A stretch of 64,000 bases of DNA. Source: Flavobacterium jumunjinense (lineage in GTDB: Bacteria > Bacteroidota > Bacteroidia > Flavobacteriales > Flavobacteriaceae). The position numbers and the translations under genes are program-made. The notes under the pieces were generated by a model, which saw nothing but the letters and a program-made list of their open reading frames with translations, ran no database searches and was not told the DNA's origin. Of the stretch, positions 53,021-61,701 are shown piece by piece (within the stretch, counting starts at the first letter, position 1; every line of letters begins with the position of its first letter). The stretch lies in the NCBI RefSeq assembly GCF_021650975.2, contig NZ_CP091285.1:992001-1056000 (forward strand). The letters run 5' to 3'.

Positions 53021-53878
53021 ATGAAAAAAAAGTTAGAAGCCGAATTAATCAGTATTGCACACCGTGTTTTAAAACTTAAAAACCGTTCGGAGACAAAACA
53101 GTTACAAGAAGAAACTCGAAAATTATATGAGCAACTAACCGTTCTGCGTTTTTATGAAGAAAATATTGAAATAGCCAAACAAGAAATCTCGATGGAAGCG
53201 CTCGAAGAAAAATTAAACGCTACACCCGTAATTGAAACACCAGCTATTGAAACTGTTTCTAAAACAGAACCTATAATAGAAAATGTAGTCCCTAAAGAAA
53301 TTACTCCTGTTTTTGAAGAGAAAATTGAAGAAACAGCAATTGAAGAAACAACAACGCTTCAAGAAAAAATAAAAATAGTACAACCAAATATCTTTGAAGG
53401 TGTTCATGCCGATGATTACAAAGAAATAGATTTTGTAAAAGTAGAAGATGTTCCGAAAGAAGTAAAAAAAGCATCAGAAATGACCTTCGAAAAAATTGAA
53501 GAACCATTGTTTGATGCTATTAAAGAAACACCTAAAGAGATTATAAAAGAAGCAATACAACCCATTGTTGAAGAAAAAGAAAAACCTTTAAAAAAGGAGA
53601 CAATTTCTGAAGAAGAGCCACGAACAATGTCTTTAAACGACAAGTTAACAAGAGGTATTAGTATTGGTTTAAATGATCGAATAGCATTCGAAAAAAAATT
53701 ATTTGGAGGAAGTTCAGACGATTTCAACCGAGTGGTTTCGCAACTGAACACTTTCGATACTTTTGAAGAAGTAACAGGCTTCATTAACGACTTCATTAAG
53801 CCAGACTATAATAACTGGCAAGGAAGCGAAGAGTATGAGAACCGCTTTTTAGAAATCATAGAAAAAAAGTTCAACTAA
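53021..53878 (+). CDS. Hypothetical acidic/coiled protein with conserved C-terminal domain
   Basis: 285 residues. A helical coiled-coil-like N-terminus (SIAHRVLKLKNRSETKQLQ to about residue 60), a long low-complexity acidic linker rich in Glu, Ile, Lys and Pro (about 65-205), and a compact C-terminal domain (MSLNDKLTRGISIGLNDRIA to KFN) with LFGGSSDDFNRVVSQLN and FINDFIKPDYNNW. No membrane segment or signal. Not assigned to a named family. The layout suggests a scaffold tethering an N-terminal partner to a C-terminal one. It heads an operon with the DoxX-like and rsmI genes (gaps 4 and 7 bp). Confidence 0.75.
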   Translation: MKKKLEAELISIAHRVLKLKNRSETKQLQEETRKLYEQLTVLRFYEENIEIAKQEISMEALEEKLNATPVIETPAIETVSKTEPIIENVVPKEITPVFEEKIEETAIEETTTLQEKIKIVQPNIFEGVHADDYKEIDFVKVEDVPKEVKKASEMTFEKIEEPLFDAIKETPKEIIKEAIQPIVEEKEKPLKKETISEEEPRTMSLNDKLTRGISIGLNDRIAFEKKLFGGSSDDFNRVVSQLNTFDTFEEVTGFINDFIKPDYNNWQGSEEYENRFLEIIEKKFN

Positions 53879-53882
53879 GAAG

Positions 53883-54242
53883 ATGACCAAATATTTTAAA
53901 ATAGCCTATTGGGTATTCACAGTATTATTCTGTGCTATAATGCTCTATTCTGCAAACATGTATTTTAATCATTACGAAATGGTAAAAGGTTTTTTCGAAT
54001 CTTTAGGATACCCTAGCTATTTAATTTACCCCTTAGCTATTTTAAAAATCATAGGAGTCATTACTATACTATCCAACTTCAACAAAACACTAAGAGAATG
54101 GGCTTATGCTGCTTTTTTCTTTGAAGTTGTACTTGCATTTTTTGCTCACTATATGGTAAAAGATGGAGCGCAAGGCACAGCAGTAGTCGCTATAATTTTA
54201 TTATTGATTTCTTATTTATTAGGAAAAAAAACAGGGAAATAA
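53883..54242 (+). CDS. DoxX-like membrane protein
   Basis: 119 residues with four hydrophobic helices. The sequence LGYPSYLIYPLAILKIIGVITIL, and an alpha-helical pattern with ALREWAYAAFFFEVVLAFFAH-like segments, match the short DoxX-like family of four-helix inner-membrane proteins. The biochemical role is not established. Confidence 0.8.
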   Translation: MTKYFKIAYWVFTVLFCAIMLYSANMYFNHYEMVKGFFESLGYPSYLIYPLAILKIIGVITILSNFNKTLREWAYAAFFFEVVLAFFAHYMVKDGAQGTAVVAIILLLISYLLGKKTGK

Positions 54243-54249
54243 AGGAAAA

Positions 54250-54927
54250 ATGGGGAAATTATTTTTAGTACCAACACCAATAGGCAATCTAGACGATATG
54301 ACTTTTAGAGCCATAAAAACACTCCAAGAAGTCGATTTAATTCTAGCCGAAGACACCCGCAATAGTGGAAAACTATTAAAGCATTTCGAAATCACGACTC
54401 AAATGCACAGTCACCACATGCACAATGAACACAAAACGGTTGAAAACTTAGTAAAAAGAATGCAAGCAGGAGAAACCATAGCTTTAATTAGCGATGCGGG
54501 AACACCTGCTATTTCAGATCCAGGTTTTTTATTAACACGCGCTTGTGTAGAAAATGGTGTCCCTGTAGAATGCTTGCCTGGTGCAACTGCTTTTGTACCT
54601 GCTTTAGTCAATAGCGGATTACCCAACGATAAATTTGTTTTTGAAGGTTTCTTGCCCGACAAAAAAGGAAGACAAACACGTTTCTTAGTTTTGGCAGAAG
54701 AAACCAGAACCATGATCTTCTACGTTTCTCCACACAAATTAAACAAAACCATCGCAGAATACATTCAGTATTTTGGAGCCGACCGACGCATTTCTGTTTC
54801 GCGTGAAATATCTAAACTTCATGAAGAAACAGTTAGAGGTACTGCCGAAGAAGTATTACAACACTTTGAAGCCAAACCCGCAAAAGGAGAAATTGTAATT
54901 TGTGTAGCAGGAAAAAGTTTGAAATAA
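54250..54927 (+). CDS. rsmI: 16S rRNA (cytidine(1402)-2'-O)-methyltransferase
   Basis: 225 residues. Tetrapyrrole-methylase fold: PTPIGNLDDMTFRAI at the start, ILAEDTRNSGKLL, then LISDAGTPAISDPG (SAM-binding loop), CLPGATAFVPAL and EISKLHEETVRGT. It 2'-O-methylates C1402 in the ribosome decoding centre. Last gene of the three-gene unit. Slightly shorter than E. coli RsmI. Confidence 0.95.
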   Translation: MGKLFLVPTPIGNLDDMTFRAIKTLQEVDLILAEDTRNSGKLLKHFEITTQMHSHHMHNEHKTVENLVKRMQAGETIALISDAGTPAISDPGFLLTRACVENGVPVECLPGATAFVPALVNSGLPNDKFVFEGFLPDKKGRQTRFLVLAEETRTMIFYVSPHKLNKTIAEYIQYFGADRRISVSREISKLHEETVRGTAEEVLQHFEAKPAKGEIVICVAGKSLK

Positions 54928-55594
54928 TTAGTTCGTTACTACTTGTAAAGATAATTCCCCTTATTAATGGCACAGCAATATAACGATAAACAGAAACAAC
55001 TTAATCTCTTTACACAAAGTAGATAAGTCTATCATCTTTTATCTATTATCTTTCGTCAGGTTAATAGCAACTATTTTATTACAACTTGTTTGCATTTTTT
55101 TTCTATGCTTTCAAAACAAAGTAGTATTTTAAATTTATTCTTCTGTACCACAAAAACCAAACACATTAAAAGCAAAACTAAACCTTGGCATTTTTTTTGC
55201 TGTGGGTATACTATTCTACTTCAAAATTGCTGTGACAAACGTATTTATTCATTCCACTTCGTCACAAAAAGTGTGGCATTCTCTATTTTTAAATCAACAA
55301 TATCACAAAAACTGTGACAGATTGTTTCTGAAAGTAAAAAAAATCACAAGTATTTTCTAAAAAAACAACACGAAATTCCTGAATTCCGTGTACAACTTGC
55401 TTTTTTATAGTAGGAAATTGCATTGTTCTAATTATTTTTACAAACGAAATAAAATCTTACAGTTTTGTAACTTTTTACTTTTCAATAACGTATAACTATA
55501 AAATATATTAAAACAGCTTTAACCAAAATGATACTCAAAAAATCAATACCGTTCCCAAGCTTTTGTCTTTTACAACACTCCTTATAAAAAGCAG

Positions 55595-55624
55595 TTCGTA
55601 GAAATACGTACGTATTTCTACGAA
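55595..55624. promoter_or_regulatory. Perfect 30-bp palindrome
   Basis: Arms of 15 bp (TTCGTAGAAATACGT and its exact reverse complement) with no spacer. It is not followed by a T-run in the plus direction, so it is not a normal terminator for that side; its core AATACGTACGTATT recurs as a shorter dyad at 55653-55664. Confidence 0.6.
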
Positions 55625-55652
55625 AAAAAACAGCCAAAAAACATGAAAATTA

Positions 55653-55664
55653 CGTATAAATACG
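55653..55664. promoter_or_regulatory. CGTAT-AA-ATACG dyad next to the -33 element
   Basis: A 12-bp dyad made of the same half-sites as the 30-bp palindrome, ending three bases before the -33 TTG. An activator or repressor site is the natural reading. Confidence 0.45.
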
Positions 55665-55666
55665 CA

Positions 55667-55697
55667 TTGACACGCAAACAATAATCATCTAGCTTTG
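55667..55697 (+). promoter_or_regulatory. Promoter of the T9SS-propeller/RHS locus
   Basis: -33 TTG (55667-55669), 20-bp spacer, perfect -7 box TAGCTTTG (55690-55697). Transcription start expected near 55704, 27 nt before the ATG. Confidence 0.8.
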
Positions 55698-55730
55698 TAG
55701 CCTATTACTCGCTAATTAACTCTTACATCT

Positions 55731-57362
55731 ATGTATAGCAAATTGAAAATCAGTACGGTCGCCTTATTATGCTTCGCGCCCTACTTGTCTGCCCAAGACA
55801 TCCTTTGGGAAAAATCCTATGGAGGAAAACATGCCGAATATCTTTATGATGCCATTGCAACACCCGACTATGGGTTTATTCTTGCGGGAAGCTCTATTTC
55901 TGATAAAAACGGAAATAAAGAAGAAAAAAACAAAGGCGATTTGGATTATTGGCTTTGGAAAATGGACGAACACGGCAATATGGATTGGCAAAAAAGTTTT
56001 GGTGGTAACAAAGTAGACCTATTACAAAGCATTGCCATTACACACGATGGAGGCTTTATTCTTGGAGGCACATCGTCTTCTGATAAAGGAATCGATAAAA
56101 AAGACTTTAACAAAGGACTAGAAGATTTTTGGGTAATTAAACTCAACGCAAAAGGACAAGAACTTTGGCAAAAAACCATTGGAGGGAGCGGAATGGAACG
56201 TCTTTTAAGTATTGCTCCTACCAAAGACGGTGGTTATATTTTAGGAGGTACTTCAAGTTCAGACAAATCCGATAAAAATGCAGAAGGAACCGAAGACTTG
56301 TATGGTAAAACCGAAGATTCGAGAGGAAACATGGATTATTGGGTTGTAAAACTAGATAAAGATGGAAAAATTATTTGGCAAAAAACCATTGGAGGGCTTT
56401 ATGCCGACGAACTAAAAAGCATTCAACAAACCACAGATGGAGGTTATATTTTAGGAGGTTATTCTAATTCGCCAATTTCTGGAGACAAAACCGAAGCCAA
56501 TTTCGGCATGGGCGATTATTGGATTGTAAAACTCGATGAAGAAGGCACTATTACTTGGCAGCGCACTTTTGGTGGCGATAAAGATGATAACTTATTTACA
56601 CTATCGCAAACCAAAGACGGTGGTTATATTCTGGGTGGAAATTCTAATTCTAGCGCTACCCATTCTAAAACAAAATCGAACAAAGAAGGCACCGACTTTT
56701 GGGTGATTAAACTCGATGAAAAAGGAACAATAGATTGGCAGGAAACCTATCATTATGGCAAAACCGACATTTTAACTTCTATTGTAGAAAACGCTGATGG
56801 TACTTTTTTAATTGGTGGTTATGCACAGAGTGAAGCACAAGCAAAAAGTCAAAAGTTAAAAATTAAAAGTTTACCATCCGACAAAGAAGGCATCAACGAT
56901 TATATTGCTTTAAAAATTAATGCCGAAGGAGAAGAAATATGGACACAAACCGTAGGTAGCAAAGGCGATGAAGTAATGAAAAAACTATTAGAAACCAGAG
57001 ATGGTGGCTATCTTTTAGCAGGAACTTCTAACGGAAAAGTATCACGAGACAAAAACAGCACTAAAGGAGGCGACGATTTTTGGGTTGTGAAACTAAGAGA
57101 CAAAGAAAAAGAAGAAAAAACAAAAATAACAGTAGAAGCTGTTCCTAACCCAGCAAAGAGTTTCACCAATGTAATTGTCAACTTCGACTACGATAAAGGA
57201 ACTGCAACCCTATACGATCTAAATGGTAGAAGTTTACAAACTACCGAAATTAATGGCGAACATACCGTTCCTATGGAAGTAGACACACTACCACAAGGCA
57301 TTTATCTGGTAGAAATTAGAACCAACACCCAACACGGAAGCGTGAAAGTGATTAAAAAATAA
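55731..57362 (+). CDS. T9SS type A secreted repeat protein (propeller type)
   Basis: 543 residues. Signal peptide (to Ala21-Gln22), then about eight repeats of roughly 55 residues, each with DGGYILGG.S.S and DYWIVKLDEEGTITWQ.TFGG, likely strands of a beta-propeller. A type A T9SS sorting domain follows from about residue 465 (VPNPAKSF, YDLNGRSL, LPQGIYLVEI, VKVIKK). Its C-terminal domain is clearly different from that of the 2248-7025 trio. It leads the locus, with the first RHS gene 25 bp behind, so it may help to deliver or present the RHS proteins. Confidence 0.88.
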   Translation: MYSKLKISTVALLCFAPYLSAQDILWEKSYGGKHAEYLYDAIATPDYGFILAGSSISDKNGNKEEKNKGDLDYWLWKMDEHGNMDWQKSFGGNKVDLLQSIAITHDGGFILGGTSSSDKGIDKKDFNKGLEDFWVIKLNAKGQELWQKTIGGSGMERLLSIAPTKDGGYILGGTSSSDKSDKNAEGTEDLYGKTEDSRGNMDYWVVKLDKDGKIIWQKTIGGLYADELKSIQQTTDGGYILGGYSNSPISGDKTEANFGMGDYWIVKLDEEGTITWQRTFGGDKDDNLFTLSQTKDGGYILGGNSNSSATHSKTKSNKEGTDFWVIKLDEKGTIDWQETYHYGKTDILTSIVENADGTFLIGGYAQSEAQAKSQKLKIKSLPSDKEGINDYIALKINAEGEEIWTQTVGSKGDEVMKKLLETRDGGYLLAGTSNGKVSRDKNSTKGGDDFWVVKLRDKEKEEKTKITVEAVPNPAKSFTNVIVNFDYDKGTATLYDLNGRSLQTTEINGEHTVPMEVDTLPQGIYLVEIRTNTQHGSVKVIKK

Positions 57363-57387
57363 AAATTGAAAAATTAAAAGACATACA

Positions 57388-60300
57388 ATGAAAATAACAA
57401 AACTGCTAGGTATTGCATTGATTGGAATATTAGGGTTTGGGCAAAATAACCCTAACCCACAAGATTTTTTACCAAAAATAACCCCACCTTCACCTGAAGC
57501 TTATGCATTAGGAAACTACGGAAATGTTCCAGTTGGATTATTTACAGGATCTCCCAATGTACAAATCCCTTTGCTAGAATTCAAAACAAAAAATATTAAT
57601 ATCCCCTTCAGTCTTTCGTACAGTTCTAATGGAATTAAAGTTGATGATGTAAATTCTAAAGTAGGACTAGGTTGGAACTTAATTGGTGGAGGTGTAATAA
57701 CTAGGATGATAAGAGATTTACCTGACGAGGAAAGCATGATGGATGATTATCCACTAAAACATTTAGACCTTGTAAATATAAGTCCTAACAATGAAATACT
57801 TAATACCTATTTCAATATTCATGGGGAGAATGAAGGGTATGATACTGAATCTGATTTATTTAACTTTAGTTTCTTGAATTTTTCTGGTAAATTTTATTTT
57901 GATAAAAACAATAATATAATTCAAATAGAAAAAAGTAATTTAAAAATTGAAATTAATGACAACAATGGGATTAATCCATTTAGCTTCAAAATTACTGACG
58001 GCAATGGCGTTCAATATTTTTTTCATTTAACAGAAAGAACAATGTTAAGAACATCAGGAGATGGACACTCTATACCTAACACAAACACTACAGCTTGGCT
58101 GTTAACAAATATTACATATCCAGACAATAACGTTATACATTTTGAATATGATAATTATAATGAGTATTATATTACATCCGAGAGTCAACAAGTATCTAGG
58201 TCTTTCCCATATTTTCAATCATGTACTGGTATACAAGGACTTTACGCGAAATCTGCTACATTAAGCCCAATATATTCTCATAATTATAGGGCTATTGGGT
58301 ATAGATTAAGAAAAATAAAAACAGATAACCCAATAGAAGGTTATTTGTTATTCGATTACGATAACAGCATGAGTCTTAATTCTCCAGACCCAAAGACAGT
58401 TTTAGACAAGATTACATATTTTAACAAGAACAATGAAACAATCAATTTTGTTAAATTAAATTATTTTTCAACTTTAAATGATAGAATTTTTTTAGAAAGC
58501 ATTCATTTTTTAGATTCTTCAAAAAAATATTCATTTGAATATATTCAACCCAATAATTTCCCAAAGAGATTAGATAAAGGACAAGATGAATGGGGTTACT
58601 TCAATGGAGCAAACAACTCCAATCTAATTCCTGAAGTTAACGGGTATGGTTTCGAAAATATTAATTTCAATTTCGCAAATAAGATTATAAACCCATCTGT
58701 TTCAAAATTAGGATTATTAAATAAAATTATCTATCCAACAAAAGGTTATACATTGATAAACTATGAACCAAACAATTATTTTGGGGATGTAAAACAATTA
58801 CCAACCCAACAGAACACAAGTATTTCTGTTTCTACAGACCAAAGCATACGTTTAAAAACAACTGAGCATACTTTTTTTTCTCATTTTGGACATGAAGTAG
58901 AAATGAAAGGTGATTCTTATTTTTATAATTGTGATAGTGATTTCGACACAGGTCGTAATCACCATAAAAGCGTACTTAGTGTATTTTGTGTTGAAGACGC
59001 ACAAGAAATGGGATTATATAGTTATGATCAATACGGTAATGGTTTTGTTTTTGGGGTTTCAGCCGAAATAAAAGACCTTAAAAAGGTATATTTTTTTGCA
59101 GAAAAGGACAAGACTTACCAAATAAGACTTAAAAACAGTTATAACTGTACTTACGGTTATTTAAATATAAAATATTATAATCAAAATTATACAATATCAA
59201 GACAGAACATATTAGCCGCTGGAAATAGAGTAGAATCAACAACTGACTATACACATGCAAATGACTTAAATCCAATACTTAAACAATACAAGTATAACTA
59301 CCCAAATGATATTAATAGATCTTCAGGAGACATAGGTCAAACCCCTTATTATTTTGATATTAGAAAATTCAAAGATGGAAATTGTTTTAAAAAAGATATA
59401 GTAATAACATCAAGTAGTCTTTCTAATTTATATGACACTAGTGGAAGCCATATATATTATAAATATGTAAATATTTCTGAAGGCAACAATTATACGAATG
59501 GTTACATTGAAAATGAATTTATAATTAATAGGGATTATAGAGAACATATTTATAGAGGATCTGATGAATTTAGAAATGTTCCTTTTTCAAATTTTGGCTG
59601 GGATAATGGAAAACTAAAAAGCACTAAAATTTACGCTAAAGAAGGCACTCAAATAATTTTAAAAAAAGAAACGATAAATACCTATTCAAAAACCTTAGAA
59701 ACACCTATAGCAATAAACTTTGCAATAAGAAACCCTTATCCTGGTGTTTTTGCAATTCAAAACCAAGATGTTTGTAGATGTAATATAAATAATGTTTCCG
59801 AATCATATTCTATAAAACATTGTACAACTTTACATATTCATAAAAAAGATGCAAATGGTAACTGTATCGCTAATAATGCGACAAACACAACTTCTATAAT
59901 TGAACATCCTTGCTTTGGTGAAAACATTGGAGAACTTATAAGTATTCCTTCTATTTTCCACTTAGACATTATGCCATACAAGTACTTTTCCTATTCCTCT
60001 CAACTTACAAACACATTAGATAAAGAATATTTTAGTTCAGGTGGATCTATTAGTCACTTTACTAACTTTTTTTATGACAATAATGACCATCTCCAATTAA
60101 CAAAAAAAACCACAACAAATTCAAATGGAGAAACAATAAAAACAAAGTATTCCTATGCACACGAAATGGGCAACCAAGCCATGATTGATAAAAACATGAT
60201 TGCTATTCCATTAAAAACCGAATCCTTTAAAGACACAGAAAAACTTGCTGAACAAGAAACCGTATATAATGACTGGGGTAATGGCATTTTAGCTCCTAAA

Positions 60301-60747
60301 GAAGTTAAAACGGCCAAAGGAAGTGCAACGGTAGAAACAAGAGTGAAATATAATGTACTAGATAATACAAATGGTAACCCACTAGAAGTGCAACAAGAAG
60401 GCGGACACCCTATTTGCTACATTTGGGGCTATAACAAAACCCTGCCTATTGCTAAAATAGAAAACGCAACCTACGCACAAGTGCAAAGTTATGTAGCCAA
60501 TTTGCAAACACTTTCTAATGGTACCAATGAAGGCAATTTAATTACTGCATTAGATGCTTTACGAGCTGCTTTACCCAATGCAATGGTTACTACCTACACA
60601 CACAAACCGCTAATTGGTCTAAGCACTGTAACCGATCCTAAAGGAGATAAAATTACCTATCATTATGATAACTTTAATCGTTTACAATTTGTAAAAGATA
60701 AAAACGAAAATATTTTAAGTGAGAACGAATATCATTATAAAAATTAA
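57388..60747 (+). CDS. Large RHS/YD-type secreted protein, first of two
   Basis: 1119 residues. Short signal peptide (to about Gly17-Gln19). The N-terminal part has the phrase SPEAYALGNYGNVPVGLFTG and LSYSSNGIKVDDVNSKVGLGWNL, typical of a family of flavobacterial RHS-linked proteins, and the C-terminus has YD-repeat-like units (TYHYDNFNRLQFVKDKNEN). There is no T9SS C-terminal domain and no clear toxin tip, so it is probably a structural shell partner for the following RHS protein. Its stop is directly followed by the hairpin repeats. Confidence 0.85.
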   Translation: MKITKLLGIALIGILGFGQNNPNPQDFLPKITPPSPEAYALGNYGNVPVGLFTGSPNVQIPLLEFKTKNINIPFSLSYSSNGIKVDDVNSKVGLGWNLIGGGVITRMIRDLPDEESMMDDYPLKHLDLVNISPNNEILNTYFNIHGENEGYDTESDLFNFSFLNFSGKFYFDKNNNIIQIEKSNLKIEINDNNGINPFSFKITDGNGVQYFFHLTERTMLRTSGDGHSIPNTNTTAWLLTNITYPDNNVIHFEYDNYNEYYITSESQQVSRSFPYFQSCTGIQGLYAKSATLSPIYSHNYRAIGYRLRKIKTDNPIEGYLLFDYDNSMSLNSPDPKTVLDKITYFNKNNETINFVKLNYFSTLNDRIFLESIHFLDSSKKYSFEYIQPNNFPKRLDKGQDEWGYFNGANNSNLIPEVNGYGFENINFNFANKIINPSVSKLGLLNKIIYPTKGYTLINYEPNNYFGDVKQLPTQQNTSISVSTDQSIRLKTTEHTFFSHFGHEVEMKGDSYFYNCDSDFDTGRNHHKSVLSVFCVEDAQEMGLYSYDQYGNGFVFGVSAEIKDLKKVYFFAEKDKTYQIRLKNSYNCTYGYLNIKYYNQNYTISRQNILAAGNRVESTTDYTHANDLNPILKQYKYNYPNDINRSSGDIGQTPYYFDIRKFKDGNCFKKDIVITSSSLSNLYDTSGSHIYYKYVNISEGNNYTNGYIENEFIINRDYREHIYRGSDEFRNVPFSNFGWDNGKLKSTKIYAKEGTQIILKKETINTYSKTLETPIAINFAIRNPYPGVFAIQNQDVCRCNINNVSESYSIKHCTTLHIHKKDANGNCIANNATNTTSIIEHPCFGENIGELISIPSIFHLDIMPYKYFSYSSQLTNTLDKEYFSSGGSISHFTNFFYDNNDHLQLTKKTTTNSNGETIKTKYSYAHEMGNQAMIDKNMIAIPLKTESFKDTEKLAEQETVYNDWGNGILAPKEVKTAKGSATVETRVKYNVLDNTNGNPLEVQQEGGHPICYIWGYNKTLPIAKIENATYAQVQSYVANLQTLSNGTNEGNLITALDALRAALPNAMVTTYTHKPLIGLSTVTDPKGDKITYHYDNFNRLQFVKDKNENILSENEYHYKN

Positions 60748-60757
60748 TCCAACCCTT

Positions 60758-60800
60758 CCCCTCCTTTGGAGGGGTGTCCGAAGGACGGAGTGGTTAAAAA
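60758..60800 (+). repeat. Double-hairpin repeat R1 (direct)
   Basis: Hairpin 1 CCCCTCC-TTT-GGAGGGG (60758-60774), hairpin 2 GTCC-GAA-GGAC, then GGAGTGGTTAAAAA. It lies 11 bp after the stop of the first RHS gene. Confidence 0.9.
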
Positions 60801-60836
60801 CATGATAGAAAAATAAAACACACACAACGTTCAATT

Positions 60837-60879
60837 CCCCTCCCATGGAGGGGTGCCTGAAAGGCGGGGTGGTTAAAAA
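60837..60879 (+). repeat. Double-hairpin repeat R2 (direct)
   Basis: CCCCTCC-CAT-GGAGGGG (60837-60853), then GCC-TGAAA-GGC and GGGGTGGTTAAAAA. It also shares the left flank CACAACGTTCAATT with the tandem copies on the right. Confidence 0.9.
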
Positions 60880-60903
60880 TAGAATACAATAAAAAACAGA
60901 AAA

Positions 60904-60930
60904 GCATCCGAAAGACGAGGTGGTTAAAAA
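60904..60930 (+). repeat. Truncated repeat R3 (direct, no hairpin 1)
   Basis: Only the second half (GCATCCGAAAGACGAGGTGGTT...) is present, 11 bp before the DUF559 start. The GTGGTT end supplies an in-frame GTG that could be mistaken for the gene start. Confidence 0.75.
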
Positions 60931-60940
60931 GATACAAGCC

Positions 60941-61360
60941 ATGCAAACAAAAATAACAGCCAAAATAAATGACAAATCCATTAAAGAAAATGTTCTAAAA
61001 CTTCCTTATAATCCTGAATTAAAAAACAGAGCAAAGTCCCTTAGAAAAGGATATAATTTTGCCGAAGTTGTATTTTGGAAACAAGTTAGAAACAAAAGTT
61101 TTTGGGGAATTGATTTTGATAGACAAAAAATTACAGGAAACTATATCGTTGACTTTTATATAAAAAAGCTAGGACTTGTTATTGAAATAGATGGTGAAAG
61201 CCACAATAATAAAGAAACCTATGATTTAAAAAGAGAAAACTATATGCTATCTCAAGGTGTACTTATTTTTAAAACCACAAATTTTAGAATACTACACGAT
61301 TTAGACAACGTTATGAAAGAATTAGAACATTTTATTATTGAAAAATACGGGTGTAATTAA
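60941..61360 (+). CDS. DUF559 (MTES_1575-like) nuclease-fold protein inside a repeat array
   Basis: 139 residues from ATG 60941; the open frame begins at a GTG (60920) formed by repeat R3. The DUF559 signature is clear: AEVVFWKQVRNK (Glu42), FDRQKITGNYIVDFY (Gln62, Asp71), and LVIEIDGESH with Glu82-x-Asp84 and His88, like the Vsr/PD-(D/E)xK endonuclease fold. All likely catalytic acids are kept, so it should be active. It has no membrane segment and no partner gene. It sits between two RHS genes, with hairpin repeats on both sides in opposite orientation. A repeat-mobilising role similar to RAYT proteins is possible but is inference. Confidence 0.9.
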   Translation: MQTKITAKINDKSIKENVLKLPYNPELKNRAKSLRKGYNFAEVVFWKQVRNKSFWGIDFDRQKITGNYIVDFYIKKLGLVIEIDGESHNNKETYDLKRENYMLSQGVLIFKTTNFRILHDLDNVMKELEHFIIEKYGCN

Positions 61361-61363
61361 ATA

Positions 61364-61402
61364 AACCACCCCGCCCGATGGGCACCCCTCCAAAGGAGGG
61401 GA
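61364..61402 (-). repeat. Double-hairpin repeat R4 (inverted)
   Basis: Read on the minus strand it is CCCCTCC-TTT-GGAGGGG (61401-61385), then GCCC-ATC-GGGC and GGGGTGGTT. It starts four bases after the DUF559 stop, so R1-R3 and R4 form an inverted pair around the gene. Confidence 0.92.
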
Positions 61403-61409
61403 ATAAAAA

Positions 61410-61682
61410 CATAGTAGAACAGCAAAACGCAAAAATAAAAACACACAGCGTTCAATTCCCCTCTCTCAGAGGGGTGCCTGAAAGGCGGGGTGTTTAAAAA
61501 AACAATAAAACAGCAAAACGCAAAAATAAAAACACACAGCGTTCAATTCCCTTCTCTTAGAGGGGTGCCTGAAAGGCGGGGTGTTTAAAAACACAATAGA
61601 ACAGCAAAACGCAAAAATAAAAACACACAGCGTTCAATTCCCCTCTCTTAGAGGGGTGCCTGAAAGGCGGGGTGTTTAATAA
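61410..61682 (+). repeat. Three tandem 91-bp repeats (R5-R7)
   Basis: Hairpin 1 begins at 61458, 61549 and 61640, an exact 91-bp period. Each unit holds AACAGCAAAACGCAAAAATA, AACACACAGCGTTCAATT, hairpin 1 (CCCCTCT/AGAGGGG; R6 has one G-U pair), hairpin 2 (GCC-TGAAA-GGC) and GGGGTGTTTAA. The last one ends 20 bp before the second RHS gene. Nearly identical units show recent amplification. Confidence 0.93.
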
Positions 61683-61701
61683 ATGAGATAAATTATTATT
61701 T

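Larger units (their letters stand above)
54928..55730. other. 803-bp gap with hairpins and operator-like palindromes
   Basis: No convincing gene. It holds a pair of TCACA-N5-TGTGA-type dyads (55262-55276 and 55303-55317, 41 bp apart), a hairpin (55368-55391, stem ACACG/CGTGT plus AATTC/GAATT), a perfect 30-bp palindrome (55595-55624), a related smaller dyad (55653-55664) and a strong promoter (55667-55697). The 54950-55080 stretch is AT-rich without visible features. A 75-codon open frame at 55090 has no supporting signal. Confidence 0.7.

Noticed and set aside
55090..55317. A 75-codon open frame in the long gap before the T9SS-propeller/RHS locus
   Set aside because: No promoter box, low-complexity composition and overlap with the dyad repeats; no recognisable domain.
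60920..60940. GTG start for the DUF559 protein seven codons earlier
   Set aside because: The GTG is part of repeat R3 (GTGGTTAAAAA); the ATG at 60941 gives the usual family N-terminus.
61410..61682. The 91-bp tandem units as a CRISPR array
   Set aside because: The whole unit including the would-be spacer is repeated, with a palindromic GC-rich core and no cas genes.
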